This document shows, piece by piece, positions 8,339 through 16,391 of a stretch of DNA of 63,218 bases (its first letter is position 1; every line of letters begins with the position of its first letter). The DNA is taken from contig JAKSDO010000027.1 of assembly GCA_022360055.1 (NCBI GenBank), positions 1 through 63,218 on the forward strand, in the 5' to 3' direction. The position numbers and the translations under genes are program-made. The notes under the pieces are model-generated. The model did not search any database. It was not told the DNA's origin and worked only from the letters and a program-made list of their open reading frames with translations. The DNA is from Cytophagales bacterium. GTDB lineage: Bacteria; Bacteroidota; Bacteroidia; Cytophagales; Cyclobacteriaceae.

Positions 8339-9706
8339 ATGCTCATGAAAACTACTGAAGAAAATAAAGTATCCCGCAGGCAATTCATTAGAAAATCAGG
8401 ACTTGGCGTTGCCTCCACCACTGTAGCGCTCCATGCTCCATTTATCATCACGGCGCGCGCCGACCCGGACAGCCCGATCAATATCGGACTTGTCGGATGC
8501 GGCGGAAGAGGGACAGGGGCCGCACTCGATGCTGTGAATGCCGCGACAAACAGCATTTATCCGGAATCCGGCTACCATACCGAAAATGCCAAAGAAGGCG
8601 CCCGTGCCGCTGCAGAAAATGTAAAGATTGTTGCGATGGCCGACGTTTTTGAAGACCGGTTGATGTCGAGCAGGGAACAGCTCCGCAAAGTTGGAATGGA
8701 AGTAAAAAAGGAGTTGTGTTTTGTAGGATTCGATGCTTACAGGAAGCTCCTGGAGATTCATGAAATAAATTATGTGATTTTGGCGACACCGCCGCATTTC
8801 AGGCCCCTGCACCTCCGGGCCGCTGTCGAAGCGGGGAAACATGTATTTATCGAAAAACCGGCGGCAGTAGATCCGGCCGGAGTCCGCTCAATCATGGAGT
8901 CCGGCCGGATTGCGGCACAAAAAGGCCTCACCATTGGAGCGGGGACACATTTCAGAAGGGATAATGCTTACCGGGAACTCGCCGCGCGCGTTCACGATGG
9001 GGCCATTGGGGAGATTCATTCCGGAGTGGCGCGATGGCTCGGCGGGGAGCTTTGGTATATCGAGCCGGAAAACGGCTGGTCCGATATGGAGGTTCAGCTT
9101 CGAAACTGGAACTATTACAATTGGTTGTCGGGTGATTTTATAGTCGAGCAATTCGTGCATTCACTGGACATCGTCAACTGGATTTTACAATCACACCCGA
9201 CAAGAGCAATAGGAATCGGAGGTCGCCAGGTTCGAACGGACCCGAAAAAGCACGGAAATATTTACGATCATTTTTCCGTTCAATACGAATACCCGAACGA
9301 CATCACGATCTTCTGCCTCGACAGGCAAATCAACGGCTGTACAAACCGGGTGGATAACGAATTTATCGGTGTAAACGGCAGGGCTTCTTTTAGTTATCGA
9401 AAAACAGGCACGAGCGTAAAAGATGGAAAATCCTGGAGATTCCGGGGCGATCGCAATAATCCTTACCAGGTTGAGCACGACGAATTTATCGAAAGCATTC
9501 GCCTTGGCAAGCCAATTAATGAAGCGCAACAACTCGCCGAATCTACATTAACGGCCATCATGGGGAGAGAGGCAGTGTACAGCGGCCATGAAATCGAATG
9601 GGACAACGCGCTTCATGCAGCCCAGGATTTTTCGTTGCCATCTTACGAGTTTGGCGACTTGCCGGTGGCTCCGGTTCCCTTGCCGGGCAAATACCGGTTC
9701 GCGTAA
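8339..9706 (+). CDS. Tat-exported Gfo/Idh/MocA family oxidoreductase
   Basis: A 455-residue NAD(P)-dependent oxidoreductase. A twin-arginine signal (SRRQFIRKSGLGVAST) occupies residues 12-27, so the folded protein with its cofactor is probably exported through Tat. The Rossmann motif is INIGLVGCGGRGTGAALDA near 48, and the EKP motif (VFIEKPAAVD) near 180 is the dinucleotide-site signature of the family. The C-terminal half is the GFO_IDH_MocA alpha/beta domain. Two ATGs are possible (8339 and 8345), differing by two residues. The substrate is unknown, probably a sugar or sugar alcohol. Exported members are common in Bacteroidota and Planctomycetes. Confidence 0.88.
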   Translation: MLMKTTEENKVSRRQFIRKSGLGVASTTVALHAPFIITARADPDSPINIGLVGCGGRGTGAALDAVNAATNSIYPESGYHTENAKEGARAAAENVKIVAMADVFEDRLMSSREQLRKVGMEVKKELCFVGFDAYRKLLEIHEINYVILATPPHFRPLHLRAAVEAGKHVFIEKPAAVDPAGVRSIMESGRIAAQKGLTIGAGTHFRRDNAYRELAARVHDGAIGEIHSGVARWLGGELWYIEPENGWSDMEVQLRNWNYYNWLSGDFIVEQFVHSLDIVNWILQSHPTRAIGIGGRQVRTDPKKHGNIYDHFSVQYEYPNDITIFCLDRQINGCTNRVDNEFIGVNGRASFSYRKTGTSVKDGKSWRFRGDRNNPYQVEHDEFIESIRLGKPINEAQQLAESTLTAIMGREAVYSGHEIEWDNALHAAQDFSLPSYEFGDLPVAPVPLPGKYRFA

Positions 9707-9969
9707 TTCGCATTTGGTCTGGTCTGCAAGACGCAAAAAACAATAGGATGCCTTGCGTGCATGCCCTTGAATGATTTCAGAGGGTTCAAACACTAAAAAC
9801 TAAGGGCTCAATTTCCATACTGCGCAACTATCTGCACGGGTAAAGATCCGTAATAACTGGTAAAGCGCAAACTGAATAATCCTGTCAAACTGGCGGGCAA
9901 TGTAATTTAGTTTATACCTTTAGGTAAAGGTAAATCATTTTTTCGACCTCAATTTTTTAAGACAATAAA

Positions 9970-11961
9970 ATGGAGCTGACCATCTTAAAGGACATTGTTA
10001 TAATTTTTCTCCTCTCGACATTTGTAAATCTCTTATTTACAAAAATCAGAGTTCCGACAATCATCGGTTACCTGCTAACCGGTGTGGTGGCCGGACCTTA
10101 TGCCCTGGCTATTATCGGGTCTCCAAAAGAAATTGAGCTGATGGCGGAAATTGGCATCATCCTGCTTCTATTTTCCATAGGATTGGAGTTTTCACTTAAT
10201 CACCTGCTGAAAATAAGGAAAATTGTGTTTTGGGGAGGCTTCATGCAACTGTCGATGACCACGCTCATCGCAATGCTCATTATTCAATTGCTGGACATTT
10301 CCTGGATTCCCGCCGTATTCATAGGATTGATCACCGCCCTCAGCAGTACTGCGGTCGTGCTGAAGGTCCTGCAAGACAGAACCGAGCTTACCTCCAACTA
10401 TGGTCGTACCGTTCTCGGCATTATGATATTTCAGGACGTGGTGCTGGTACCCCTGTTGCTTTTCGTCCCGTTGCTCAGCGGTCATTCTTTAAACTTCCCC
10501 TTGGAATTGCTCATTTTATTTCTAAAAGCTTTCCTTATCATAGGATTGGTCTATGCCGGCAATAAATGGTTCATGCCGAAAGTACTTCATATGATCGCCC
10601 AGACCAAAAGCCAGGAATTGTTTTTCATGAGCATCTTGCTGATTTGCCTGTCCGTTGCCTTATTGACCTCCGAACTTGGCATGTCCCTGGCATTTGGCGC
10701 ATTTTTGGCCGGATTAATGATCTCCGAATCGGAATACAGTCACAATGTGTTCGGCAATATCATCCCTTTCAAGGATACGTTTACAAGCTTCTTTTTTGTC
10801 TCCATAGGCATGCTTTTGAACCTTGATTTTGTAATGGACAATTATCTGCTCGTCATATTTACGGTATGTGCGTTGATCGTTCTGAAGATGACCATTGGCA
10901 TGCTCACTGCTTTTACCCTGGGGCATACCCTAAAAGGGACGATCCTTGTCGGAATTGCAATTTGTCAGGTTGGTGAGTTTTCATTTATACTGGCAGAAGT
11001 CGGCCTGGAACACCACATCATATCTTCCTTCCATTTTCAACTCTTTCTGGCGACGGCCATAATCTCTATGGCCGCTACTCCATTTTTAATCCATATTGCA
11101 AATGGTGTCGCAGATACAATTCTTAAACTGCCATTGCCGGATTTTCTGGTCAAAGGGTTATTCCCGCTCAGGCAAATTCCAATTCCCGATCTGTCGGGTC
11201 ATCTTGTGCTCATCGGAAAAGATTCCCGGGCGCTCAATTTATCGGTTATGGCTACCCATATGAAGCTGCCCTATGTATCGATCGTTTTTGATCCGGCAAT
11301 TGCCCGGGACAGGATGTCGAAGGGCGAAATGGTTTTATACGGAGACGCCGTGAATGAACCGATATTGAGAAAAGCGCACATCGAACACGCAAGAGTGGTT
11401 ATTGTTTCAATTGGCGACATGATTCCTGCGTTGGCCGTTACCCAGAAAGTAAGGGCCCTAAATAATCATGGGATTATTTTAGTAAGAACAAAACATGTTC
11501 AGGACATAGAAGAGTTGTACAGGCATGGGGCCGACCAGGTGATCCCCGAAGAATTCGAAACCTCCATAAATTTATTTGAACGTATCCTTAAAATATATTT
11601 AATCCCTATGCATGAAATAAATCTGGCGGTAGAACAAATCCGAAAGGATCGATATGGGATATTCAGAGATAAAATTACCGATTCAAAAATTTCGCTGCTC
11701 AATGAAATTCCCAATATTGAGGTTCTTGCATTTCGCCTGAATGAAAATTCTCCGCTGGTTGAAAAATCGATATCGGAAGTTAATTTCAGGAAAGTGTTTG
11801 GCGTTACGATCGTCGCCCTGAAAAGAGGAAATGCTATCATTGAACACCCCGGGCCAAACGAAAGGTTTAAAAAAGGGGATATTGCATATGTACTTGGCAG
11901 TCCCGAACAAATAGAAAATGCTTCGGAGCTCTTTTACAATCATGAGCAAGGAATAAAGTAA
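9970..11961 (+). CDS. CPA2-family cation:proton antiporter (KefB/GerN-like) with RCK domains
   Basis: A 663-residue membrane protein. Residues 1-390 hold about 12 membrane segments with the Na/H exchanger fold, including VPTIIGYLLTGVVAGPYAL near 30, ALSSTAVVLKVL near 125 and SLAFGAFLAGLMISE near 240. An RCK_N (TrkA-N-like) domain follows (HLVLIGKDSRALNLS near 412), then an RCK_C/TrkA-C domain (NSPLVEKSISEVNFRKVFGV near 595). Such proteins exchange K+ or Na+ for H+ and are gated by nucleotides or cytoplasmic signals. The RCK_N motif reads GKDSRA rather than GxGxxG, so NAD(H) binding may be altered. It is probably monocistronic and converges on rex. Confidence 0.9.
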   Translation: MELTILKDIVIIFLLSTFVNLLFTKIRVPTIIGYLLTGVVAGPYALAIIGSPKEIELMAEIGIILLLFSIGLEFSLNHLLKIRKIVFWGGFMQLSMTTLIAMLIIQLLDISWIPAVFIGLITALSSTAVVLKVLQDRTELTSNYGRTVLGIMIFQDVVLVPLLLFVPLLSGHSLNFPLELLILFLKAFLIIGLVYAGNKWFMPKVLHMIAQTKSQELFFMSILLICLSVALLTSELGMSLAFGAFLAGLMISESEYSHNVFGNIIPFKDTFTSFFFVSIGMLLNLDFVMDNYLLVIFTVCALIVLKMTIGMLTAFTLGHTLKGTILVGIAICQVGEFSFILAEVGLEHHIISSFHFQLFLATAIISMAATPFLIHIANGVADTILKLPLPDFLVKGLFPLRQIPIPDLSGHLVLIGKDSRALNLSVMATHMKLPYVSIVFDPAIARDRMSKGEMVLYGDAVNEPILRKAHIEHARVVIVSIGDMIPALAVTQKVRALNNHGIILVRTKHVQDIEELYRHGADQVIPEEFETSINLFERILKIYLIPMHEINLAVEQIRKDRYGIFRDKITDSKISLLNEIPNIEVLAFRLNENSPLVEKSISEVNFRKVFGVTIVALKRGNAIIEHPGPNERFKKGDIAYVLGSPEQIENASELFYNHEQGIK

Positions 11962-12020
11962 GTGATTCACCGTAAATTTCAAAATCGCGATAAACAACGC
12001 CGCGCGTTTATGCCTTTTAC

Positions 12021-12125
12021 TTACCGGCAACTTGTTTTTATAAAAATCTGTAAATCAAATAAATACACAAGACTACGTCATTCAAATTTGTGCGTTTTGA
12101 AAAAATGTTAGGCCTCGAAATGACA
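12021..12125 (+). repeat. Interspersed ~105-bp repeat, copy 1
   Basis: First of three related copies (others at 21971-22077 and, inverted, 51245-51348). Shared blocks are TTACCG near the start, CTGTAAATCAAATAAATACA, GTCATTCAAATT, GTTAGGCCT and GAAATGACA at the end. This copy fills the convergent gap between the antiporter and rex and is the most divergent. It has no ORF and no clear terminal inverted repeat. Confidence 0.75.
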
Positions 12126-12133
12126 CGATCCTC

Positions 12134-12769
12134 CTATTCTCCGGTCGGCGGGTTGTCCACCGGGTCCACCATATGCATAATGCATTCGAGCTCATCGCAC
12201 AAATTCACATTATTCACAATTACATCGTCGGGCACTTGTAAGATCACAGGTGAAAAATTCATAATACCTTTGATCCCGCAAACCACGAGTTTGGCGCATA
12301 CTTCCTGCGCCGAAATGGCCGGAACGGCCAGGATGGCTATGCGGATATTGTGTTCGCGAATGTAGGTCCGGAGAACATTCATTGGGAACACCGGTATGTT
12401 GTAGGTCATCTTGATCTTCATAGGATCGATGTCAAATCCGGCCACGATATATTTCTTCGTTTCGGTAAATCCGCATTCATAATGAGAAAGCGCATAACCC
12501 ATGTTGCCCATGCCTACGATGATAACCTTCTGATGCTCATTTTTCTTGAAAATGTGATTCAACCGCTCCAGAAGATATTCAATATCATATCCGCCTTTTT
12601 TATTTCCGGTTATTCCAAACTGCGAAAAATCTTTCCTGATCTGTTCGGCCGACACTCCGGCTTCATGACCGAGGTTATAGGAATATACTTTTTTAAATCC
12701 CATTTCCTTAAACTTCACCAGGCATAACCTGTAAAGCAGCAACCGCTTGATGTTCTTTTTGATTTTCAT
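12134..12769 (-). CDS. rex: Redox-sensing transcriptional repressor Rex
   Basis: A 211-residue protein with full Rex architecture. The N-terminal winged helix includes VSAEQIRKDFSQFG and NKKGGYDIEYLLERL. The Rossmann domain begins KVIIVGMGNMGYALSHYE near residue 85, and the C-terminal part includes ILAVPAISAQEVCAKLVVCGIKGI. Rex binds NADH or NAD+ and represses fermentative and respiratory genes when NAD+ is high. The gene is divergent from the hydrogenase operon across a 540-bp region containing two TGTTC-N6-GAACA palindromes, which fits autoregulation and control of the hydrogenase. Confidence 0.92.
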   Translation of the reverse strand: MKIKKNIKRLLLYRLCLVKFKEMGFKKVYSYNLGHEAGVSAEQIRKDFSQFGITGNKKGGYDIEYLLERLNHIFKKNEHQKVIIVGMGNMGYALSHYECGFTETKKYIVAGFDIDPMKIKMTYNIPVFPMNVLRTYIREHNIRIAILAVPAISAQEVCAKLVVCGIKGIMNFSPVILQVPDDVIVNNVNLCDELECIMHMVDPVDNPPTGE

Positions 12770-12810
12770 TTGTAAGGTCGAAGGCCACGATTTACAATAT
12801 AATCATTTAT

Positions 12811-12826
12811 TGTTCAAACACGAACA
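12811..12826. promoter_or_regulatory. Putative Rex operator, site 1
   Basis: Palindrome TGTTC-aaacac-GAACA, 42 bp upstream of the rex start codon. It has the 5-6-5 spacing and half-site character of Rex operators (consensus types TTGTGAANNNNTTCACAA and TTGTTAANNNNTTAACAA). The assignment is inferred from position and symmetry. Confidence 0.5.
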
Positions 12827-12886
12827 TAACCTGAACCTTTTCTCAAAAATAAAGATGCGATCACAAATGATCGAAACGCCATTTTA

Positions 12887-12902
12887 TGTTCTGTTATGAA
12901 CA
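12887..12902. promoter_or_regulatory. Putative Rex operator, site 2
   Basis: A second copy of the same palindrome, TGTTC-tgttat-GAACA, with identical half-sites and spacing but a different centre. It lies 76 bp (about seven helical turns) from site 1. Two conserved half-site pairs with a drifting centre support a genuine protein-binding site. Confidence 0.5.
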
Positions 12903-13292
12903 ATATTTTAATTTTCAGAAATTTTACGTGATCACTATCCATTTCAAAATAAGACATAAATTAAATCTTTTTACATACTTTTTGTGAATTTATTGGCCAT
13001 TAATATTACTATTTTCACAATATATCGATTGAATTACAAAAATATTTAAATTTAAACACTTGATTTCAACCATTCGATTTATTATATTATTTGAAGATAT
13101 AATGTGAAGATTAATACATTAAATGAATGGGTTTCATCGCGGATCGGCAAAGACAAAGGATCGCTGCAAACCATATCGGCAAAAGCACATTTATCCGGAA
13201 AGAATAGCGATTATACCGATTGAGGCGATGCTCCTGCCGGTTCGGCCGACTGCTTCATTTCTTGTAAATGCAACTGCTTTAAATTGATTTTC

Positions 13293-13299
13293 AAGGAGG
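13293..13299 (+). promoter_or_regulatory. Strong Shine-Dalgarno site before mvhD
   Basis: AAGGAGG, 9 bases before the mvhD ATG. Near-perfect Shine-Dalgarno sequences are rare in Bacteroidota and nearly absent elsewhere in this window, so it marks the start and hints at a different origin of the operon. Confidence 0.6.
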
Positions 13300-13308
13300 A
13301 AAATTGTC

Positions 13309-13734
13309 ATGGAATGTAATCCGAAAATTGTCGCATTTCTGTGCAAATGGTGCTCATATACCGGTGCGGATCTCGCCGGAACTTCACGGATGGAGTACCG
13401 ACCCAATGTGCATCCGATTCGCGTGATGTGCTCCGGGCGGATCGAACCTACATTTGTGCTCCGGGCATGTCGCCAGGGCGCCGACGGTGTGCTTATATGC
13501 GGATGCCACCCGGGCGATTGTCACTACCAGGAAGGAAATTATCGATGCCTTCGCAGATTTCACTTATTGCAAAAACACATTCGACAGATGGGTATCGCGC
13601 CCGAGCGTTTGAAGCTTGAATGGATAAGTGCGAGCGAAGGAAAGCAATATGCAGAGCTTGTCAACAGCTTTACTCAAACGATCAGGGAACTTGGTCACTG
13701 CCGCGTGAAAGAGACCATGGAACTACTCACCTAA
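13309..13734 (+). CDS. mvhD: MvhD-like [2Fe-2S] electron-transfer subunit (hydrogenase delta subunit)
   Basis: A 141-residue protein matching the MvhD/FlpD family over its whole length. It has FLCKWCSYTGADLAG near residue 10, VMCSGRIEPTFVLRA near 42 and DGVLICGCHPGDCHYQEGN near 60, whose cysteines bind the [2Fe-2S] cluster. MvhD carries electrons from the hydrogenase to the flavin of HdrA. The ATG at 13309 is fixed by a strong Shine-Dalgarno sequence. It is the first gene of the hydrogenase operon and is followed by mvhG after 13 bases. No fusion to HdrA or to the C-terminus of QmoB is seen; it stands alone as in methanogens. Confidence 0.92.
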   Translation: MECNPKIVAFLCKWCSYTGADLAGTSRMEYRPNVHPIRVMCSGRIEPTFVLRACRQGADGVLICGCHPGDCHYQEGNYRCLRRFHLLQKHIRQMGIAPERLKLEWISASEGKQYAELVNSFTQTIRELGHCRVKETMELLT

Positions 13735-13747
13735 TCATGCTCATGTT

Positions 13748-14725
13748 ATGGAAAAGCAAAAAATCAAAATGGCGGTGTATTGGGGGGCTGCGTGTGGCGG
13801 TTGTTGTGTTTCGGTGCTTGATGTGCACGAAACACTTTTTGATATAGTGGCTGCTGCAGACCTGGTCTTTTGGCCTATTGCCCTGGACACAAAATATGAA
13901 GATGTGGAGGCCATGCCGGACGGGCACATCGATCTTACACTATTCAACGGCGCGATCAGGAACAGTGAAAACGAACATATGGCAAAAGTACTCCGAGCCA
14001 AAAGCAGGGTGCTGGTCGCTTATGGCAGTTGCGCGCACATGGGCGGAATCCCCGGCCTGGCAAATTTCTCAACAAAAGAGGAAATCTACTGCCGGGTTTA
14101 CGATGAATCGGAATCAACTTTGAACCCCGACAAATCAAGACCCCTTGTCGCCTGCGAAGCGGGGGAAGGCGTGCTGGAATTGCCCGAGTTTTATAACGAT
14201 GTGCGGTCGCTGGCAGACGTCACGGAAGTGGATTATTACATCCCCGGTTGTCCCCCTCAAACGGAGCGTCTTGTGGAAGTATTCACTGCGATCGTCACGG
14301 GCGCCGAATTGCCTCCGCACGGTTCAGTTATCGGTGCGGGCAATAAGGCCCAGTGTGACGAATGTATTCGAAAGAAAAATGCGCATAAGAAAATCACAAA
14401 ATTCAACCGCCCCTGGGAAGTCACGGACGATGGTGAAACCTGCTTTATGGAACAGGGCATTCTGTGCATGGGACCGACCACGAGAACAGGCTGCGACTAC
14501 AGGTGCATCGAGGGGAATGCCCCGTGTCGCGGTTGCTACGGGCCAACACCGGATGTCAGCGATCCGGGAGGTAAAATGATGTCGGCCATTGCCAGCATCA
14601 TCGATGAAAAAGAATCCGGGCCGATCGATGAGGTGCTGGATGGACTTGTCGATCCGGCCGGATATTTTTACCGCTACAGTCTTCCCGTTTCATTTTTGAG
14701 AAGAGCAGTGCCGCGAAACCGGTAA
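13748..14725 (+). CDS. mvhG: [NiFe] hydrogenase small subunit, Mvh type (group 3c)
   Basis: A 325-residue protein with the small-subunit fold. WGAACGGCCVSVLD near residue 13 supplies the proximal-cluster cysteines, followed by VAYGSCAHMGGIPGL near 95 and YIPGCPPQTERLVEV near 165. C-terminal cysteines (QCDECIRKK, GILCMGPTTRTGC, NAPCRGCYG) are for the medial and distal [4Fe-4S] clusters. No Tat signal is present, so the enzyme is cytoplasmic, unlike group 1 uptake hydrogenases. The last codons (PRNR, stop) run into a copy of the repeated leader cassette at 14716, so the 3' end may have been remodelled. It pairs with the large subunit at 14894. Confidence 0.92.
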   Translation: MEKQKIKMAVYWGAACGGCCVSVLDVHETLFDIVAAADLVFWPIALDTKYEDVEAMPDGHIDLTLFNGAIRNSENEHMAKVLRAKSRVLVAYGSCAHMGGIPGLANFSTKEEIYCRVYDESESTLNPDKSRPLVACEAGEGVLELPEFYNDVRSLADVTEVDYYIPGCPPQTERLVEVFTAIVTGAELPPHGSVIGAGNKAQCDECIRKKNAHKKITKFNRPWEVTDDGETCFMEQGILCMGPTTRTGCDYRCIEGNAPCRGCYGPTPDVSDPGGKMMSAIASIIDEKESGPIDEVLDGLVDPAGYFYRYSLPVSFLRRAVPRNR

Positions 14726-14805
14726 GACCGGAGCAAATTCAAGACACACAAGAGCATGACTATATATCTCTGTGTGCCGGTGAACTAAAAAAACATAAAC
14801 AGATG
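14716..14805 (+). repeat. Leader-ORF cassette, copy A
   Basis: One of five copies of a ~90-bp sequence (others at 30864-30950 minus, 34533-34624, 51759-51852, 54090-54182). Conserved blocks are AAACCGGTA, GGAGCAAATTC, GACACACA, GAGCATGA, TCTCTGTGTG and AAACATAAACAGATGAAA. A stem (CACACA..GAG with CTC..TGTGTG) can form. The frame reads PVRPEQIQDTQEHDYIS... but lacks its own start codon (GCG in place of ATG) and contains the mvhG stop in another frame. It ends in ATGAAA, the start of the 22-residue frame that follows. Confidence 0.8.
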
Positions 14806-14871
14806 AAACAGGCCATGACTGAGATCATTATTGAGATACACAAGATCATGATGATCAACGGCACATGGTGA
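14803..14871 (+). CDS. Possible 22-residue small ORF between mvhG and mvhA
   Basis: It starts at the ATGAAA that ends leader cassette A and encodes an isoleucine/methionine-rich peptide beginning MKQAMTEIIIEIHK. It stops 22 bases before the mvhA start. In the other four cassettes this ATGAAA is the start of a full-size gene, so this may be a truncated leftover of a gene once placed here, or merely spacer. There is no independent evidence for translation. Confidence 0.3.
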   Translation: MKQAMTEIIIEIHKIMMINGTW

Positions 14872-14893
14872 GGTTTCTGCAAATTTCAAACAT

Positions 14894-16357
14894 ATGAAAC
14901 GAATCACCATAGACCCGATTACCCGCCTTGAAGGCCACGGCAAAATCGAAATTTTCCTGGACGAGGATGGTGAAGTAAAAAACGTGTATTTCCAGGTGCC
15001 GGAATTGAGGGGATTCGAAAAATTTTGCGAAGGAAGGCCTGTCGAAGAGTTGCCCCTGATCGTAACAAAGATCTGTGGGGTTTGCCCGGGTTGTCACCAC
15101 ATGGCGTCCGGCAAAGCCGTCGATGCCGTGTTTGGCGTACGACCTACACCGACGGCGCGGAAATTGAGAGAATTATTTTATATGGCGCACTTTGTCCACA
15201 GTCATATCGCACACTTCTTTGCGCTCGGCGCTCCGGATTTTGTCGTCGGCCCGGATGCGCCCAAAGCCAAAAGAAATATTCTCGGTGTGATCGAGAAAGT
15301 TGGCGCGGACATCGGGAAGGAAGTGATCAAACAACGGAGAATTGCCCAGGAAATCCAGGCGCTTCTCGGAGGTCACCAGACACAGGTCATGATGAATGTC
15401 CCGGGCGGAGTCAGGAAAGGGTTAACGGCGGCAGAGCGGGATGATATCGTTAAAAAATCAGAAGTATTTGTCGATTTCGCCAGGTTTTCAATAAAGATTT
15501 TTGAGGATGTGGTACTTGCCAATGAAGCATATGTCGAAGTCATACTCAACGGACCGTACGCACTGAAGCTCCATTCAATGGGTTTGGTGGATGAAAACAA
15601 CAAGGTGAATTTTTACGACGGCAAGGTCCGAATCGTGGATACCCGGGGAGAAGAGCTCTACAAGTATGCGCCCACAGAGTATCTGGATTACGTTGCGGAG
15701 CATGTGGAGCCTTGGAGCTATCTGAAATTCCCTTTCCTGAAGCAGATCGGTTGGAAAGGATTTATCGACGGTCAGGACTCGAGCGTTTATCACGCCACAC
15801 CGCTGAGCAGGTTAAATGCCGCCGAGGGCATGTCTACTCCACTGGCACAAAAAGAATTTGATCGAATGTACGATGTATTGGGCGGCAAACCGGTCCATGC
15901 AACGCTTGCCATGCACTGGGCGAGACTTGTCGAGCTGCTGTATTCGGCCGAGCATTGTCTGGAATTAGCCCTGGATCCGGATATAACCGGCACCGATCTC
16001 AGAACTCCGGTTGAAAAAATTACGGGAGAGGGCGTAGATACCGTAGAAGCTCAAAGAGGCACACTGACCCACCATTACTGGACGGATAAAAAAGGAGTCG
16101 TCACCAAAGTAAACATCATCGTCGGCACGACAAATAACAATGCAGCAATCAATATGTCGATTAAAAAAGCTGCACAGGGGCTGATAAAAAAAGGCGTTGA
16201 AGTGACCGACGGCACCTTAAACAAGATCGAAATGGCCTTCCGGGCGTACGATCCTTGCTTTTCCTGCGCTACCCACAGTTTGCCCGGAAAGATGCCCATG
16301 ATATTGGATATCCGCGATGCGGACGGAAAGCTGCTCCGGACGATTCAACGCGATTAA
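14894..16357 (+). CDS. mvhA: [NiFe] hydrogenase large subunit, Mvh type (group 3c)
   Basis: A 487-residue catalytic subunit. The N-terminal nickel motif is KICGVCPGCHHMA (Cys61, Cys64) and the C-terminal motif is DPCFSCATH (Cys455, Cys458, His461), giving the four cysteines that hold the Ni-Fe(CN)2CO site. TRLEGHGKIEI near residue 10 is the conserved N-terminal block. After His461 there are 26 further residues, the extension removed by a maturation protease after nickel insertion; such a protease is encoded at 21239-21748. CGVCPGCHH has an extra cysteine (Cys67). Subunit composition (MvhD, MvhG, Hdr-like partners) points to group 3c, cytoplasmic, bidirectional in principle. Confidence 0.93.
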   Translation: MKRITIDPITRLEGHGKIEIFLDEDGEVKNVYFQVPELRGFEKFCEGRPVEELPLIVTKICGVCPGCHHMASGKAVDAVFGVRPTPTARKLRELFYMAHFVHSHIAHFFALGAPDFVVGPDAPKAKRNILGVIEKVGADIGKEVIKQRRIAQEIQALLGGHQTQVMMNVPGGVRKGLTAAERDDIVKKSEVFVDFARFSIKIFEDVVLANEAYVEVILNGPYALKLHSMGLVDENNKVNFYDGKVRIVDTRGEELYKYAPTEYLDYVAEHVEPWSYLKFPFLKQIGWKGFIDGQDSSVYHATPLSRLNAAEGMSTPLAQKEFDRMYDVLGGKPVHATLAMHWARLVELLYSAEHCLELALDPDITGTDLRTPVEKITGEGVDTVEAQRGTLTHHYWTDKKGVVTKVNIIVGTTNNNAAINMSIKKAAQGLIKKGVEVTDGTLNKIEMAFRAYDPCFSCATHSLPGKMPMILDIRDADGKLLRTIQRD

Positions 16358-16391
16358 AAATATATTGACAACGATCTAAACAAAACCGGAT

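Larger units (their letters stand above)
12770..13308. other. Divergent rex/hydrogenase regulatory region
   Basis: About 540 AT-rich bases between rex and mvhD, containing the two palindromes listed separately. A widely spaced perfect 7-bp inverted repeat (TTGTGAA 12982-12988, TTCACAA 13014-13020) has the half-sites of the classical Rex operator but 25 bases between them. A 54-codon frame at 13123-13287 (MNGFHRGSAKTKDRCK...) stops just before the mvhD ribosome-binding site; it matches nothing known and may be chance. The hydrogenase promoter must lie here, but no perfect TAnnTTTG box was located. Confidence 0.6.

Noticed and set aside
13123-13287. 54-residue ORF upstream of mvhD
   Set aside because: No similarity or coding signal recognised; it ends just before the mvhD ribosome-binding site and is probably chance.
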